Shown here piece after piece: positions 54,091 through 62,751 of a stretch of 64,000 nucleotides of DNA. The first letter of the stretch is position 1. Each line of letters begins with the position of its first letter. The DNA lies in the NCBI GenBank assembly GCA_018649885.1, contig JABIHA010000126.1, positions 38,239-102,238 of the forward strand, written 5' to 3'. This DNA comes from Bacteriovoracaceae bacterium. GTDB lineage: Bacteria; Bdellovibrionota; Bacteriovoracia; Bacteriovoracales; Bacteriovoracaceae. Position numbers and translations under genes: made by a program. A model generated the notes under the pieces. It was not told the origin of the DNA and did not search any database. It saw only the letters and a list, made by a program, of their open reading frames with translations.

Positions 54091-54684
54091 CTAGTTTGAA
54101 AAGTGGCCTTTTCTTTCTGCATTATCAAGAATTTCGTGAATTAATCCATGAAGCTCTGGAAATTGAGCAGAAGTGTTGGTGACTTTTTCTAAGACTCTAC
54201 TTTTTTCAATTTTGTGCTGAACCCATGTTCCCCCGTCGTTAAGGTAGTTGCACAACACGGGTTGAAGTCTATCAATTGTTTTTACAAATTGGGCCTCAAG
54301 AGAATTTGCATCTTCAAATTCTATCCATAGATCGTGGAGCTCACGAGATAAATCTGGGGACAATCTTCCAAAAACTAATTTTGCTGCCTCTCTTTCTTTT
54401 TGCTCGTTTTCAACTCTGGCCTTGTCGTCATAAATAAAAACATCGCCCGCTTCAATTTCCACCACATCGTGGATAAGGGCCATTTTTATGGCCTTCAGTA
54501 TATCTATGGGTGCACCACTTCGCCCTGCAAGAGTCATCACCATCATCGCCAAATGCCATGAATGCTCTGCAGAATTTTCTCTACGGTCGTCACTTACAAT
54601 TTTATTCATGCGCAAAACGCCTTTGAGGCGATCTATTTCCACTAAAAAATCTAGCTCTGGGCACAATTTTAAAAGGCTCTCCAT
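54091..54684 (-). CDS. HD-domain hydrolase (HDDC2/YfbR-like)
   Basis: 197 residues. The metal-binding HD motif is spread as H in ENSAEHSWHLAMM, HD in LIHDVVEIEAGD, and a distal D in KTIDRLQPVL. This order is that of the HDDC2/YfbR nucleotide phosphohydrolases, which dephosphorylate deoxynucleoside monophosphates. It is divergent from the exonuclease-like gene across only 42 bases, and 76 bases upstream of lepB. Confidence 0.88.
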   Translation of the reverse strand: MESLLKLCPELDFLVEIDRLKGVLRMNKIVSDDRRENSAEHSWHLAMMVMTLAGRSGAPIDILKAIKMALIHDVVEIEAGDVFIYDDKARVENEQKEREAAKLVFGRLSPDLSRELHDLWIEFEDANSLEAQFVKTIDRLQPVLCNYLNDGGTWVQHKIEKSRVLEKVTNTSAQFPELHGLIHEILDNAERKGHFSN

Positions 54685-54726
54685 TCACTTCCCTTTCTCA
54701 TAATTTTTAACCTACCATAGACTAAT

Positions 54727-56067
54727 ATGAAGGCACTGGACCACAAAAAAACAGCAGTAATTGACCTCGAGACCACCGGCGGTGAAGACCCTCAGATAAT
54801 CGAAATCTCCATAGTTATTATTAAAGATGGTATTATCTGTGAAGATTACACCAAGCTTGTGAATCCTGAAAAAAAAATATCAGCTGCCTCTCACGCTCTA
54901 ACTGGCATTGATGACAAGATGGTAGAGCTGGCTCCTAAATTTTATGAGATAGCTGAGGACATTGAGCTTTTTACCAAAGATTGCATTCTTGTCGCCCACC
55001 CTATTTCATTTGATTACGAATTTCTGCAAAAAAAATTCCAGAAGCTGGGAATCGACTATCAAAGAAAGACAAAATGTACCTTCCTTTTAAGTAAAGAATT
55101 TCTCCCCCAGATAAATTCATATAAATTAAAAGATCTATGTGAGCTTATGAGTGTGGAGACAAAAAACCTACACCGGGCCTTGCCTGATGCTCTAAGCACG
55201 GCCAGGCTATATCTAAAACTAGTTCATCATGCTAATAGATGGACCAAAAAATCGACTCCTTCCTATTTTAAATACACAATACTACCTGAAAAAGTGAGTA
55301 GCTCTGAAATTGAAAAACTACCTAGAAGATCTGGCGTAGTACTTTTCCTTGATAAGGATGGTACTGCCCTTCTTATTGATCACGGAGAAAATATTTTTAA
55401 TAAAGTGATTAAAACTTTTCATCTCCAAAATTCAAAGGCCTTGATTTTTAAAAACAAAGATCAGATTACTAAAATAGAATATAGATGCTTTGATAGTAAA
55501 TTTGTATCTCATCTCTATGCAGAGAAGCTGGTTCGGTATTTAAAACCCAGATTCCAAAAAAAGACCTATACCCACAAATTAATCAGTACTAAAAATAGAG
55601 ATGGTGAAGTTAAATTAAAAATTATCGCCAATAGAGATTCAAAAAAAGGACTGCAATATTTTCGGAACAAAAAAGAAGCTGACATATTCTATAGTAGAAT
55701 GCAAAAGTGTCTTGATACTCCGGTGTATGCATACTCTGAAAGTACAAAGAGTGAAAATACTAAAAATGTAAATTTAGCTACTCAGAAATTCTTAGATCAG
55801 TTTCGTTATCCACAAGAAAACTTTTTTATTCAAGGTCCAAAAAATTTAAAAGGAGCTCAAAGCTTTGTCTTGTTTGAAAAAGGGGTATTAAAAGGGCATG
55901 GACAAATTCCAACTCTCCATGAGGCGAAACACGTTTCAGACTTTACTGCCTTTATGATTCCCATATTTGAAGGACCAGAACAAAGATACCAGGCCATTAA
56001 ATATATTAAAGAAATTCAAAACTGCTACCAAACACGGTTTTCCATAGTAAGTCTGAAATCCAGTTAA
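54727..56067 (+). CDS. DnaQ-like exonuclease fused to a degenerate GIY-YIG-like region
   Basis: 446 residues. The DEDDh 3'-5' exonuclease domain (about 8-170) has D13 and E15 in IDLETTG, D96 in HPISFDYEF, and the His/Asp pair H149 and D154 in HRALPDAL. A second region (about 195-290) follows the outline of the UvrC/Cho GIY-YIG domain (LPRRSGVVLFLD, then ENIFNKVIKTF and KLVRYLKPRFQ), but the GIY, YIG and catalytic Arg positions are changed. The C-terminal part is unrecognised. It resembles the DnaQ-UvrC-like fusions known in other bacteria. Likely a DNA repair or RNA/DNA-processing enzyme. Confidence 0.85.
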   Translation: MKALDHKKTAVIDLETTGGEDPQIIEISIVIIKDGIICEDYTKLVNPEKKISAASHALTGIDDKMVELAPKFYEIAEDIELFTKDCILVAHPISFDYEFLQKKFQKLGIDYQRKTKCTFLLSKEFLPQINSYKLKDLCELMSVETKNLHRALPDALSTARLYLKLVHHANRWTKKSTPSYFKYTILPEKVSSSEIEKLPRRSGVVLFLDKDGTALLIDHGENIFNKVIKTFHLQNSKALIFKNKDQITKIEYRCFDSKFVSHLYAEKLVRYLKPRFQKKTYTHKLISTKNRDGEVKLKIIANRDSKKGLQYFRNKKEADIFYSRMQKCLDTPVYAYSESTKSENTKNVNLATQKFLDQFRYPQENFFIQGPKNLKGAQSFVLFEKGVLKGHGQIPTLHEAKHVSDFTAFMIPIFEGPEQRYQAIKYIKEIQNCYQTRFSIVSLKSS

Positions 56068-56072
56068 AACCT

Positions 56073-57029
56073 TTATTTATGAAGCTTTAGAAACCGGATG
56101 ATATCTTTTCTCATGGGAGGAGTTATCTCATCTGCTACATCTTGATATATTCGAAAACTACAATTGCACCCATAGTCTTTATATATTTTTCCTATTTTTC
56201 TATATCGTTTGATAGGACTGCTTCCAAAGATCTCAACTACCTTTGCTTTTTGCTCTTCATCCATTCCCTCTTTGAGGTCCAGTACATCCCTTGTGTCATT
56301 ATTGCCTTGGTAAAAGAGCATGGGAATTTCTTTGGCCTCTTTCCAGCGAAAGTATTGACCAGTGATACTTCTAATATCATCTGTTCCAAGAGGATAATCT
56401 AAATCATTTCCGTGCCATATTTTTTTGGGAACCATTGGCATTCCCCCTGTGGGTCCTATTAGCGCCGCTTGGACCATTCGAGGATGAAGAAGAGTAAACC
56501 TATTTGTAAAAAGGGCCGACTTCCAGTAACCGGCCATTAAAACCTTAGGATGGGTACTGTAGCCACGTGACTCAAGTCTACCTCTAAAATCTTCAATCAT
56601 TCGAATTAGCTGGATATCAATTCTTTTTAACTTGCCCTTTCTCACCATCAAAGTATCACGATCAAGTGAATGAGTGTCATACCACCAGTACTTTTCTGAA
56701 CGTGGAAAAACAGGTCTCATTATTATCAGATTGATATTTTCAGCAATGGCATTAACCGTATAACCCGTTTTTTCAAGTCCAAGTTCTAGATGAAAATTCA
56801 TCACATTTTCTTCCCTATTTGAATAGTAGGGAAGAACTAAAATTCTATTGGTTTTTTCAACTTCTAAAGTTGAAGGAATATAGTAGTAATAGGGCCAATT
56901 AAAGCCACTGCTAACTTTTGCTTTCACTTTATGAACTTTACTCTTAATAATATAAGCATGTTTACTACATCCAAGTAGAGCAGTAAGCAAAATTAGAAGA
57001 AGGGGCACTAAACTAAGTTTTCTACGCAT
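56073..57029 (-). CDS. Hydrolase-like lipoprotein with altered nucleophile site
   Basis: 318 residues from ATG 57029, with lipobox LLGC. The body has an alpha/beta-hydrolase look: VLMAGYWKSALFTNRFTLLHP at the nucleophile elbow, AALIGPTGG, then IPMLFYQGNNDTRD (the strand before the acid) near the C-terminus. In active relatives the elbow is GxSxG; here it is GYWKS, so the Ser is not in place. There is no Shine-Dalgarno, but TATAATATAATT directly precedes the ATG, so the mRNA may be leaderless. Function unknown. Confidence 0.72.
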   Translation of the reverse strand: MRRKLSLVPLLLILLTALLGCSKHAYIIKSKVHKVKAKVSSGFNWPYYYYIPSTLEVEKTNRILVLPYYSNREENVMNFHLELGLEKTGYTVNAIAENINLIIMRPVFPRSEKYWWYDTHSLDRDTLMVRKGKLKRIDIQLIRMIEDFRGRLESRGYSTHPKVLMAGYWKSALFTNRFTLLHPRMVQAALIGPTGGMPMVPKKIWHGNDLDYPLGTDDIRSITGQYFRWKEAKEIPMLFYQGNNDTRDVLDLKEGMDEEQKAKVVEIFGSSPIKRYRKIGKIYKDYGCNCSFRIYQDVADEITPPMRKDIIRFLKLHK

Positions 57030-57118
57030 AATTATATTATATATGAAAGCGGGCCAGCTCCCAATAAGATGCAAAATACGCTTAGTTATGCGTAGAGTGG
57101 CTGAGTATTCTAATCAGT

Positions 57119-57220
57119 CTAGGGAAGTAGTGGAAGAACTGAAGCCTGTGCTTCAAGCAAAATAGTAAGGCCAATAAGTGAAATAAACATAGAAAGAATG
57201 TAGGTGTTTGCTAGGCTCAT
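57119..57220 (-). CDS. Short hydrophobic peptide, 33 codons
   Basis: An ATG at 57220 follows AAGGAGGAG with eight bases spacing, the best ribosome-binding site in the neighbourhood. It opens a 33-codon frame to a TAG. The peptide has one hydrophobic segment (YILSMFISLIGLTILLEA) and ends with a short VLPLLP tail, so it could be a single-span membrane peptide. Upstream lie two inverted repeats (57258-57274 and 57276-57295) suited to control. It may be a small regulatory peptide or toxin-like peptide; this is inference from size and hydrophobicity. Confidence 0.55.
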   Translation of the reverse strand: MSLANTYILSMFISLIGLTILLEAQASVLPLLP

Positions 57221-57257
57221 TTGTCTCTCCTCCTTGAGAAATCAATAAATTTCATTT

Positions 57258-57295
57258 AATGGGTCCGACCCATTTAAGGACCTCTCCTAGTCCTT
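57258..57295. promoter_or_regulatory. Tandem palindromes upstream of the small peptide gene
   Basis: AATGGGTC and GACCCATT (57258-57274) are symmetric around one central base. A second pair AAGGAC/GTCCTT (57276-57295) surrounds eight bases. Both lie 40-75 bases before the start at 57220, in operator or leader position. Confidence 0.5.
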
Positions 57296-57488
57296 TGATG
57301 AGTCATTAAAAAGCAAGATAGGTACCAAACACAGCGCCTAAAAACTGCTATTTGGAAAACGGGATTGAACAAACAATATACAGATTGTGTACTTTTTACT
57401 CAGAAAAATAAAATCTATTTAAAAGACCTGTGCCCATATTCCCTAGGTGAATGCAGCTTCCCAGGTTAAAATTAATTTGGAGAAAACT

Positions 57489-57773
57489 ATGATCAAATTA
57501 TTGGCCCTTACGGTATTACTTATTTCCAGCACAGCAAATGCAGAACTGGCCACTTGCTCATTTAGCTATAAAGGAAAAGTCACTAGAGATTTTGTGGCAC
57601 TTTTAGGCCCTCAGATTTCAAAATCCTCATGCAAGAAGTTACTTAGTAAATTTAGAAAGTCATTTTGTAAAGGCCACCGAAAACAAGCCTACGTAGAAAC
57701 TATTTTTTTAAAGGCCCGAGATGGAAAAACACTCTATTCAAATCAAGGCCGAGGCACTGAATACTGCTATTGA
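57489..57773 (+). CDS. Small exported protein of unknown function
   Basis: 94 residues from ATG 57489 (TTGGAGAAAAC upstream), with a signal peptide ending TANA. The mature part is basic with four cysteines (in ATCSFSY, SSCKKLL, SFCKGH and the C-terminal EYCY), suggesting two disulfides. Its end overlaps the convergent gene at 57767. No family recognised. Confidence 0.72.
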   Translation: MIKLLALTVLLISSTANAELATCSFSYKGKVTRDFVALLGPQISKSSCKKLLSKFRKSFCKGHRKQAYVETIFLKARDGKTLYSNQGRGTEYCY

Positions 57774-58480
57774 TAAATAGGAAAGCTTCCCTGTAGATGG
57801 AAGCTGGACCCAAACCTTGGGTCAGGCGAGAACTCCCCTCTTTCATAATCTTGGGCAGTTATCACAGTTACATGTTCGAGTATTTTTCGATGTTTTTGAT
57901 TTTCAAATCGTAAAAAGACTTCTTCAAATTTTTGTTTTTCACTATCTCTCAAGTACCAATTTCCATACCCATCATCATTTGCAGAGAGAAGGTAATTAAA
58001 TGTTTGGTACTCCGATAATGAGGGAATACCGCCAAGTCCAGATACAACCCCAGGAAAACTCAGCTGTAATCTATATCCATTTAAATCACTAGACTCAGGC
58101 AAAATAGTTGCCTTCAGATTAAGGAAGTTCAAAAAACCAGAAACTCCTAAATTGTATCCAGACTTTCTCGTTAACTTATCAAAGTCATGAACTTCAGTGA
58201 CAATAGATCCGTAGTACTCATGTTCAGGATCTCCACTAAATTGGCCGGAGTATTCAAAACAAATTTGGGTAGGACTATTGTCTTCACCGTTACCGAAAAT
58301 TAAGTGGACCTCTGCTTTAAAATCATCAATATTTACGTAGGGAAGCCTTGCTCTGTAGACATCTAAATTTGAACCAATAAAAAGAATGCGTTGATTTAAT
58401 CCCTGTTCATCACAGTCCGCAAAAGTAGATCCGCAGTATAAACAAACCAATACAAACGCTATAAATTTCTTTAATTTCAT
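57767..58480 (-). CDS. Exported protein of unknown function
   Basis: 237 residues from ATG 58480 with a signal peptide ending TFA. The mature protein has cysteines near the start (DCDEQG) and in QICFEYSG, and looks beta-rich. An earlier in-frame start at 58495 would add five residues before the signal peptide. Convergent overlap of seven bases with the small exported gene. No domain recognised. Confidence 0.75.
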   Translation of the reverse strand: MKLKKFIAFVLVCLYCGSTFADCDEQGLNQRILFIGSNLDVYRARLPYVNIDDFKAEVHLIFGNGEDNSPTQICFEYSGQFSGDPEHEYYGSIVTEVHDFDKLTRKSGYNLGVSGFLNFLNLKATILPESSDLNGYRLQLSFPGVVSGLGGIPSLSEYQTFNYLLSANDDGYGNWYLRDSEKQKFEEVFLRFENQKHRKILEHVTVITAQDYERGEFSPDPRFGSSFHLQGSFPIYQ

Positions 58481-58682
58481 AGTTAAATCCCACACAGATA
58501 ATCACCGTTTTATCACGCTTTTGAGGGCCCAGGTCGGATTTTGAATAATTTTTAGAGCTATTTAACAGATTGACTCTTCGCGCGTTCCATAATTTTAAGT
58601 AGTTGAACAATATTATAGCTTCTACACTGTCATTGAATAAGTGTTTGTCCCATCGTAGAAAGAATTTTGGGGATAAGCAGTT

Positions 58683-60263
58683 ATGAAAAAACTAATTTTT
58701 ACAATTCTAATACTCGAAAGCTTTTGTGCTCACGCGGAAATAATTAAGCCAGTGAAAAACCTAATTTTATTAATAGGTGACGGCATGGGCCCACAACAAA
58801 TTTCACTGGCACAGATTTATCTAAACCACGCCAAAAAATCACCCTTTGTCAGAAAGGGTCTCCACATGACCAATTCTGATATGGTGGCCTTATCCTTTAC
58901 GACTCCCCATGGAAATTTAGTGACCGACTCTGCCTGCTCAGCTACTCAGTTGGCCACAGGAAAACAGGCAATGTCTGAGATGATCGGCGTTGATAAAAAA
59001 GGCCGAAGCGCTAAGACAATTTTAGAAATGGCCAAGCAGGCCGGTAAATCAACAGGCCTTGTTTCTGATACAAGAATTACTCATGCAACACCTGCCAGTT
59101 TTGCCTCACACGTTCCCAATAGACACCTGGAAAATGAAATAGCCAAACAGCTGGCCACAAGTGATGTGGATGTCATGTTCTCTGGAGGAGTAAGACATTT
59201 TTTACCAAGTGAAACAAATAACCCACAAAGTGCGGCCTACAAAAAACTAAGAAAAATAATTCCCGCTCATATTGGATTAAAATCAAAACGTACCGACAGT
59301 CTCAACCTCTTAGATCTTGCGACCAAAAAGGGAAAGAGCTTAGTCTTCGACAGACAATCCCTTAGAGACACCAAGGCCCGTAAAGTATTGGGTCTTTTTA
59401 CCAACTCAGCTATCCCCAATGCCATCAGCATGAAAGAATTATCAAAAAATCCTTCAAGGGCCATCCCAAACCTCCAGGAGATGACACATAAAGCGCTTGA
59501 AATTTTATCGAAAAATCCTAAAGGCTTTTTTCTGATGGTCGAAGGCGGTCAAATTGATTGGGCAGGGCACGCGGGGGATGCTGGGGCCATGCTCCATGAA
59601 ATGCTACAGTTTGATGAGACCATAAAAATTGTTATAGACTGGGCGAAAAATAGAGACGACACATTGGTAATAGCCACAGCTGACCATGAAACAGGGTCCT
59701 TTGGATTTAGCTACCACAACGCAAATATTCCAAAGCCTTCACCATTTCCAGGAAAAGAATTTAAAGATATCAAGTTTAAACCCACAATGAATTATGGGAA
59801 TTACAACATACTCGATAAGCTCTACGCCCAAAAAGGCGATTTATTTTCTGTATCTAAGAAGTTTGGAAAACTCAGTGCTAATAAGCAAAATGGCGAATCT
59901 CTTTGCCAAATGGTAAATCAAATAACACCCTTTAAACTGCAAAAAATAGAATGCCAAAAAGTTATTGATGATTACAATCGCCCTAGAAGTGTTGATGGTC
60001 CAAACCTCCACTCTCACACTTTGGGTTACAACCGAGATTACTCCAACAAAGTACACCAATTTACTAATCTTATCAGTGGCGTGTTGGCCACCAAGCAAAA
60101 TGTCGCTTGGGGAACGGGAACACACACAGCGACTCCTGTATCCGTCTTAAGCTGGGGCCCCAAGAGTTGGACATCTCAGTACACGGGATTCATGCACCAT
60201 GTTTTCCTGGGACAGCTGATGCAAAAATCATTGGGTGTGAAAGAAAAAACTACTTTATATTAA
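58683..60263 (+). CDS. Alkaline phosphatase
   Basis: 526-residue periplasmic or secreted phosphomonoesterase with a signal peptide ending AHA. The metal and active-site motifs of the PhoA superfamily are clear: D33 in LLIGDGMGP, catalytic Ser83 in TDSACSATQLATG, ADHETGSFGF, and the distal THTATPV histidine set. It supplies phosphate, here probably also from prey phosphate esters. It is monocistronic; no obvious Pho box was identified in the 200 bases upstream. Confidence 0.92.
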   Translation: MKKLIFTILILESFCAHAEIIKPVKNLILLIGDGMGPQQISLAQIYLNHAKKSPFVRKGLHMTNSDMVALSFTTPHGNLVTDSACSATQLATGKQAMSEMIGVDKKGRSAKTILEMAKQAGKSTGLVSDTRITHATPASFASHVPNRHLENEIAKQLATSDVDVMFSGGVRHFLPSETNNPQSAAYKKLRKIIPAHIGLKSKRTDSLNLLDLATKKGKSLVFDRQSLRDTKARKVLGLFTNSAIPNAISMKELSKNPSRAIPNLQEMTHKALEILSKNPKGFFLMVEGGQIDWAGHAGDAGAMLHEMLQFDETIKIVIDWAKNRDDTLVIATADHETGSFGFSYHNANIPKPSPFPGKEFKDIKFKPTMNYGNYNILDKLYAQKGDLFSVSKKFGKLSANKQNGESLCQMVNQITPFKLQKIECQKVIDDYNRPRSVDGPNLHSHTLGYNRDYSNKVHQFTNLISGVLATKQNVAWGTGTHTATPVSVLSWGPKSWTSQYTGFMHHVFLGQLMQKSLGVKEKTTLY

Positions 60264-60282
60264 AGAGACTGGGCGTGTACAT

Positions 60283-61350
60283 CTACCTAGAAAAAGTTGG
60301 GAAACTTCCAAGCTCCGTGCTTTTTGGTCTCAAGCTCCAGGACCTTGTTGGGAGATCTTTTAAAACCATTAGCCATAAAAAGCCAGCACTTGTGAGAATT
60401 TGGGTGAAGGCCATAGTCCATGCAGGCAATGTGTGAGTTAGATCTACTAACATTCCGTCCCCTGGGAACATTCCGAATCCAAATAACATAGGGATTCGGT
60501 ACCAGTAATAAACCATTACTGCCATGGCCGGAAAGAGACGAAAAGTATATTCACGATTTTTCTGTCCAAGAATTTCTCTAAAAACAAGAAAAATAAAAAG
60601 TGAGACACTCATACCTAAAATAGGAAGAGCATAAGCTTGAAAAATTTCGGTAGTAGTAATGGCAGCATGGAAATTGGGAACCTGAAACCACCCCCAAACA
60701 AATCCCACAAATCCGCCTCTCATGACTAAGTCTGTATACTTTTTAATCCTCGGCGTATTTTGAATTTGAATAATGCCAGGAGTTGTTGAGTCGGGACATG
60801 GTGAAACACAATTCACACAACTTCCGCAGTGATCATTTTTTAATTGGAATACAGATGACTGACCATATATTTTTTCTACTTGATGAATTGGACACATTCC
60901 GGAACACCATCCACTCTTCCATTCAAATACACTGCCAAGAATTACTCCTGCTAATGTCAGAGTTAAAATTGAAATAGCAGTGGCTTGACCACTCATATCT
61001 AAAATAAGATGTCTTAGTGGAACCATACTGAAAAGAAGTACCAAACCGATTAAATTAAAAATCGTTGAAGTTTTTTCACTGATTTTATTTTTTTTAGAAT
61101 ACCCCATATGTCTTGGAAGCAGTGTTGTTGATCCCATGGGACAGATATTTCTCCACAATCCAGGTGCAATAACTAAAAGAGCAGGGGCCACAGGAATTAA
61201 TATATTCCAAAAAGCATGGAGACCTAAACTTGGCAAAAATACTAGTAGCGCAAATATAGCGGCTCCTATAAACCAGACAATTATTTGTAATTTTTTTGAA
61301 AATCCTGACATTTTAGAAACCTCTTTTAAATTTTTTTCGTGCGCGCTCAT
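60283..61350 (-). CDS. Membrane-bound 4Fe-4S protein (NapH/NosR-like)
   Basis: 355-residue integral membrane protein with about eight to nine segments. A cytoplasmic ferredoxin-type motif reads CGSCVNCVSPC (C-x2-C-x2-C-x3-C), preceded by WCSGMCPIHQVEK, while RNICPMGS lies near the N-terminal part. This is the layout of quinol-oxidising NapH/NosR-type electron-transfer subunits. It is divergent from the CBS gene and opposite in direction to the alkaline phosphatase gene. The partner enzyme is not in the window. Confidence 0.82.
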   Translation of the reverse strand: MSAHEKNLKEVSKMSGFSKKLQIIVWFIGAAIFALLVFLPSLGLHAFWNILIPVAPALLVIAPGLWRNICPMGSTTLLPRHMGYSKKNKISEKTSTIFNLIGLVLLFSMVPLRHLILDMSGQATAISILTLTLAGVILGSVFEWKSGWCSGMCPIHQVEKIYGQSSVFQLKNDHCGSCVNCVSPCPDSTTPGIIQIQNTPRIKKYTDLVMRGGFVGFVWGWFQVPNFHAAITTTEIFQAYALPILGMSVSLFIFLVFREILGQKNREYTFRLFPAMAVMVYYWYRIPMLFGFGMFPGDGMLVDLTHTLPAWTMAFTQILTSAGFLWLMVLKDLPTRSWSLRPKSTELGSFPTFSR

Positions 61351-61494
61351 TATAGGATAAATTAAAAAAAAAAGGCCTTTGAGAGTGGCATATTGAAGAT
61401 ATTACAACTTTGTAATTGGCCAGGTCGTTCATTATCGGCGAAAATATGACGAGGAGCATTCTTTTCAACTTCTCCCAGATGGTAGGATAGCAAT

Positions 61495-62037
61495 ATGTCT
61501 TTTTTTATTTGTGTAAAAGGAAAAGTTTCACCTTACGATTTCGACTATCTCTCGGAGTCGCTTACTCCTAGAGTAGGCCAAACCCAAATAAAAGGGGCAG
61601 GCATAGTCAAAGGAAGTACCCATAAGCCTGAGGGAAAAAGGTACTTTGTCATCGATATAAAAAGCCCGGATCCTTTGACTCTGAGTCCTGCTAACACCAT
61701 CAGAGAAGCACTTAAAACTATCGAAGATAAAACCGTTCACCATCTTCCCATAGTCATTGATGGACTCTTAACGGGAATGATAAGTGATCGCGATTTAATT
61801 GATTTTTCTCACGACGAACTCGATAAAGAGATTCGACTGCACAAAGTTATGAGTAAAGTTGTTTTGGCCTGCGGTGAGAATACTGAAATCAAAAATGCTG
61901 CAAAAGTCATGACCTATGAAAATATAAATGCCCTTGCAGTCATTGATTCAGAGATGGCCTTCGTAGGCCTTGTCACCAGCAACGATATTCTCAAGTGGGT
62001 TTTTGAAGAAGAGTTTTTAAAAAAAGCTAAAAGCTAA
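61495..62037 (+). CDS. Tandem CBS-domain protein
   Basis: 180 residues. After an N-terminal part of about 50 residues come two CBS motifs: NTIREALKTIEDKTVHHLPI with GMISDRDLIDF, and TEIKNAAKVMTYENINALAV with GLVTSNDILKWV. CBS pairs bind adenosyl ligands (AMP, ATP, SAM) and act as energy sensors. No attached enzyme domain. It overlaps the convergent HHE gene by four bases and is divergent from the 4Fe-4S gene. Confidence 0.9.
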   Translation: MSFFICVKGKVSPYDFDYLSESLTPRVGQTQIKGAGIVKGSTHKPEGKRYFVIDIKSPDPLTLSPANTIREALKTIEDKTVHHLPIVIDGLLTGMISDRDLIDFSHDELDKEIRLHKVMSKVVLACGENTEIKNAAKVMTYENINALAVIDSEMAFVGLVTSNDILKWVFEEEFLKKAKS

Positions 62038-62699
62038 AGCTTTTGATGCATCAGATCCATTTCTTCAGTGGTCATTAACTGTTGTGCCTGACAAAAAAGA
62101 ATTTTATCTTCTCTATAAATATGAAGCTTTAATAGCTCTATCAATTCCTTGGCATTTTTAATTGCACTTGCAAGTATAGTCAGCTTGGAATTCACATCGT
62201 CAATCTGAGAGTATAAAACAAAACAGTGGTAAGTAATCGCCGCCAACTGTATCGCTTGAACGTGCTCACTTTCGAGAACATCTACCCCTGTTACAGGATC
62301 ATCACCCGAGCCATGCTCACCAAGCTCAACAAGCTTTACTTTCAGAAGTGGAAAAAATTCCCTTTCTTCTTTTCTATTATGAGGAGTGAACTCACTTTCA
62401 AAAAAATTAAAAAAGCTCTCAACACCTTCGATCGCCTCAGGATCGACAACTTTCTTCTTTTGAAGAACATCGATAGACTCTTCAAAAGTTTTTACAAAAC
62501 TAGTAAGCTCAATATGCTCTTCCATCATCTCTTTAATAAAAGGGTGCATCATCTCCATATCAACTTGCACAGGAAGTGCTGCATCATAGGACTCTGGTGG
62601 ATCCATAGGTGAGAGATCTTCATCAGCCTGTGTGCCGCATTGAGGTTGAGGTCCCATAGGGTCTGTTTTTGCCAGTGTTTTATAGTCCAATTTATCCAT
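62034..62699 (-). CDS. Hemerythrin-like HHE domain protein
   Basis: 221 residues. The HHE cation-binding domain (about 50-215) has candidate iron ligands H in MMEEHIEL, H and E in TPHNRKEEREFFP, H in LESEHVQAI, and H in LLKLHIYREDKILF. The N-terminal 45 residues are acidic and cysteine-bearing (PQCGTQAD). HHE proteins bind O2, NO or peroxide, or serve in repair of iron centres. It neighbours a CBS protein and a membrane iron-sulfur protein, which suggests a redox role. Confidence 0.85.
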   Translation of the reverse strand: MDKLDYKTLAKTDPMGPQPQCGTQADEDLSPMDPPESYDAALPVQVDMEMMHPFIKEMMEEHIELTSFVKTFEESIDVLQKKKVVDPEAIEGVESFFNFFESEFTPHNRKEEREFFPLLKVKLVELGEHGSGDDPVTGVDVLESEHVQAIQLAAITYHCFVLYSQIDDVNSKLTILASAIKNAKELIELLKLHIYREDKILFCQAQQLMTTEEMDLMHQKL

Positions 62700-62751
62700 A
62701 TTTAATTCCTGATGTAGTTTTCTTTAAGGGAGCTTAACACAGTCTTGTTAG

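Noticed and set aside
62226..62612. 128-codon open frame opposite the HHE gene
   Set aside because: The HHE ligands are conserved on the other strand, and this frame has no start signal.
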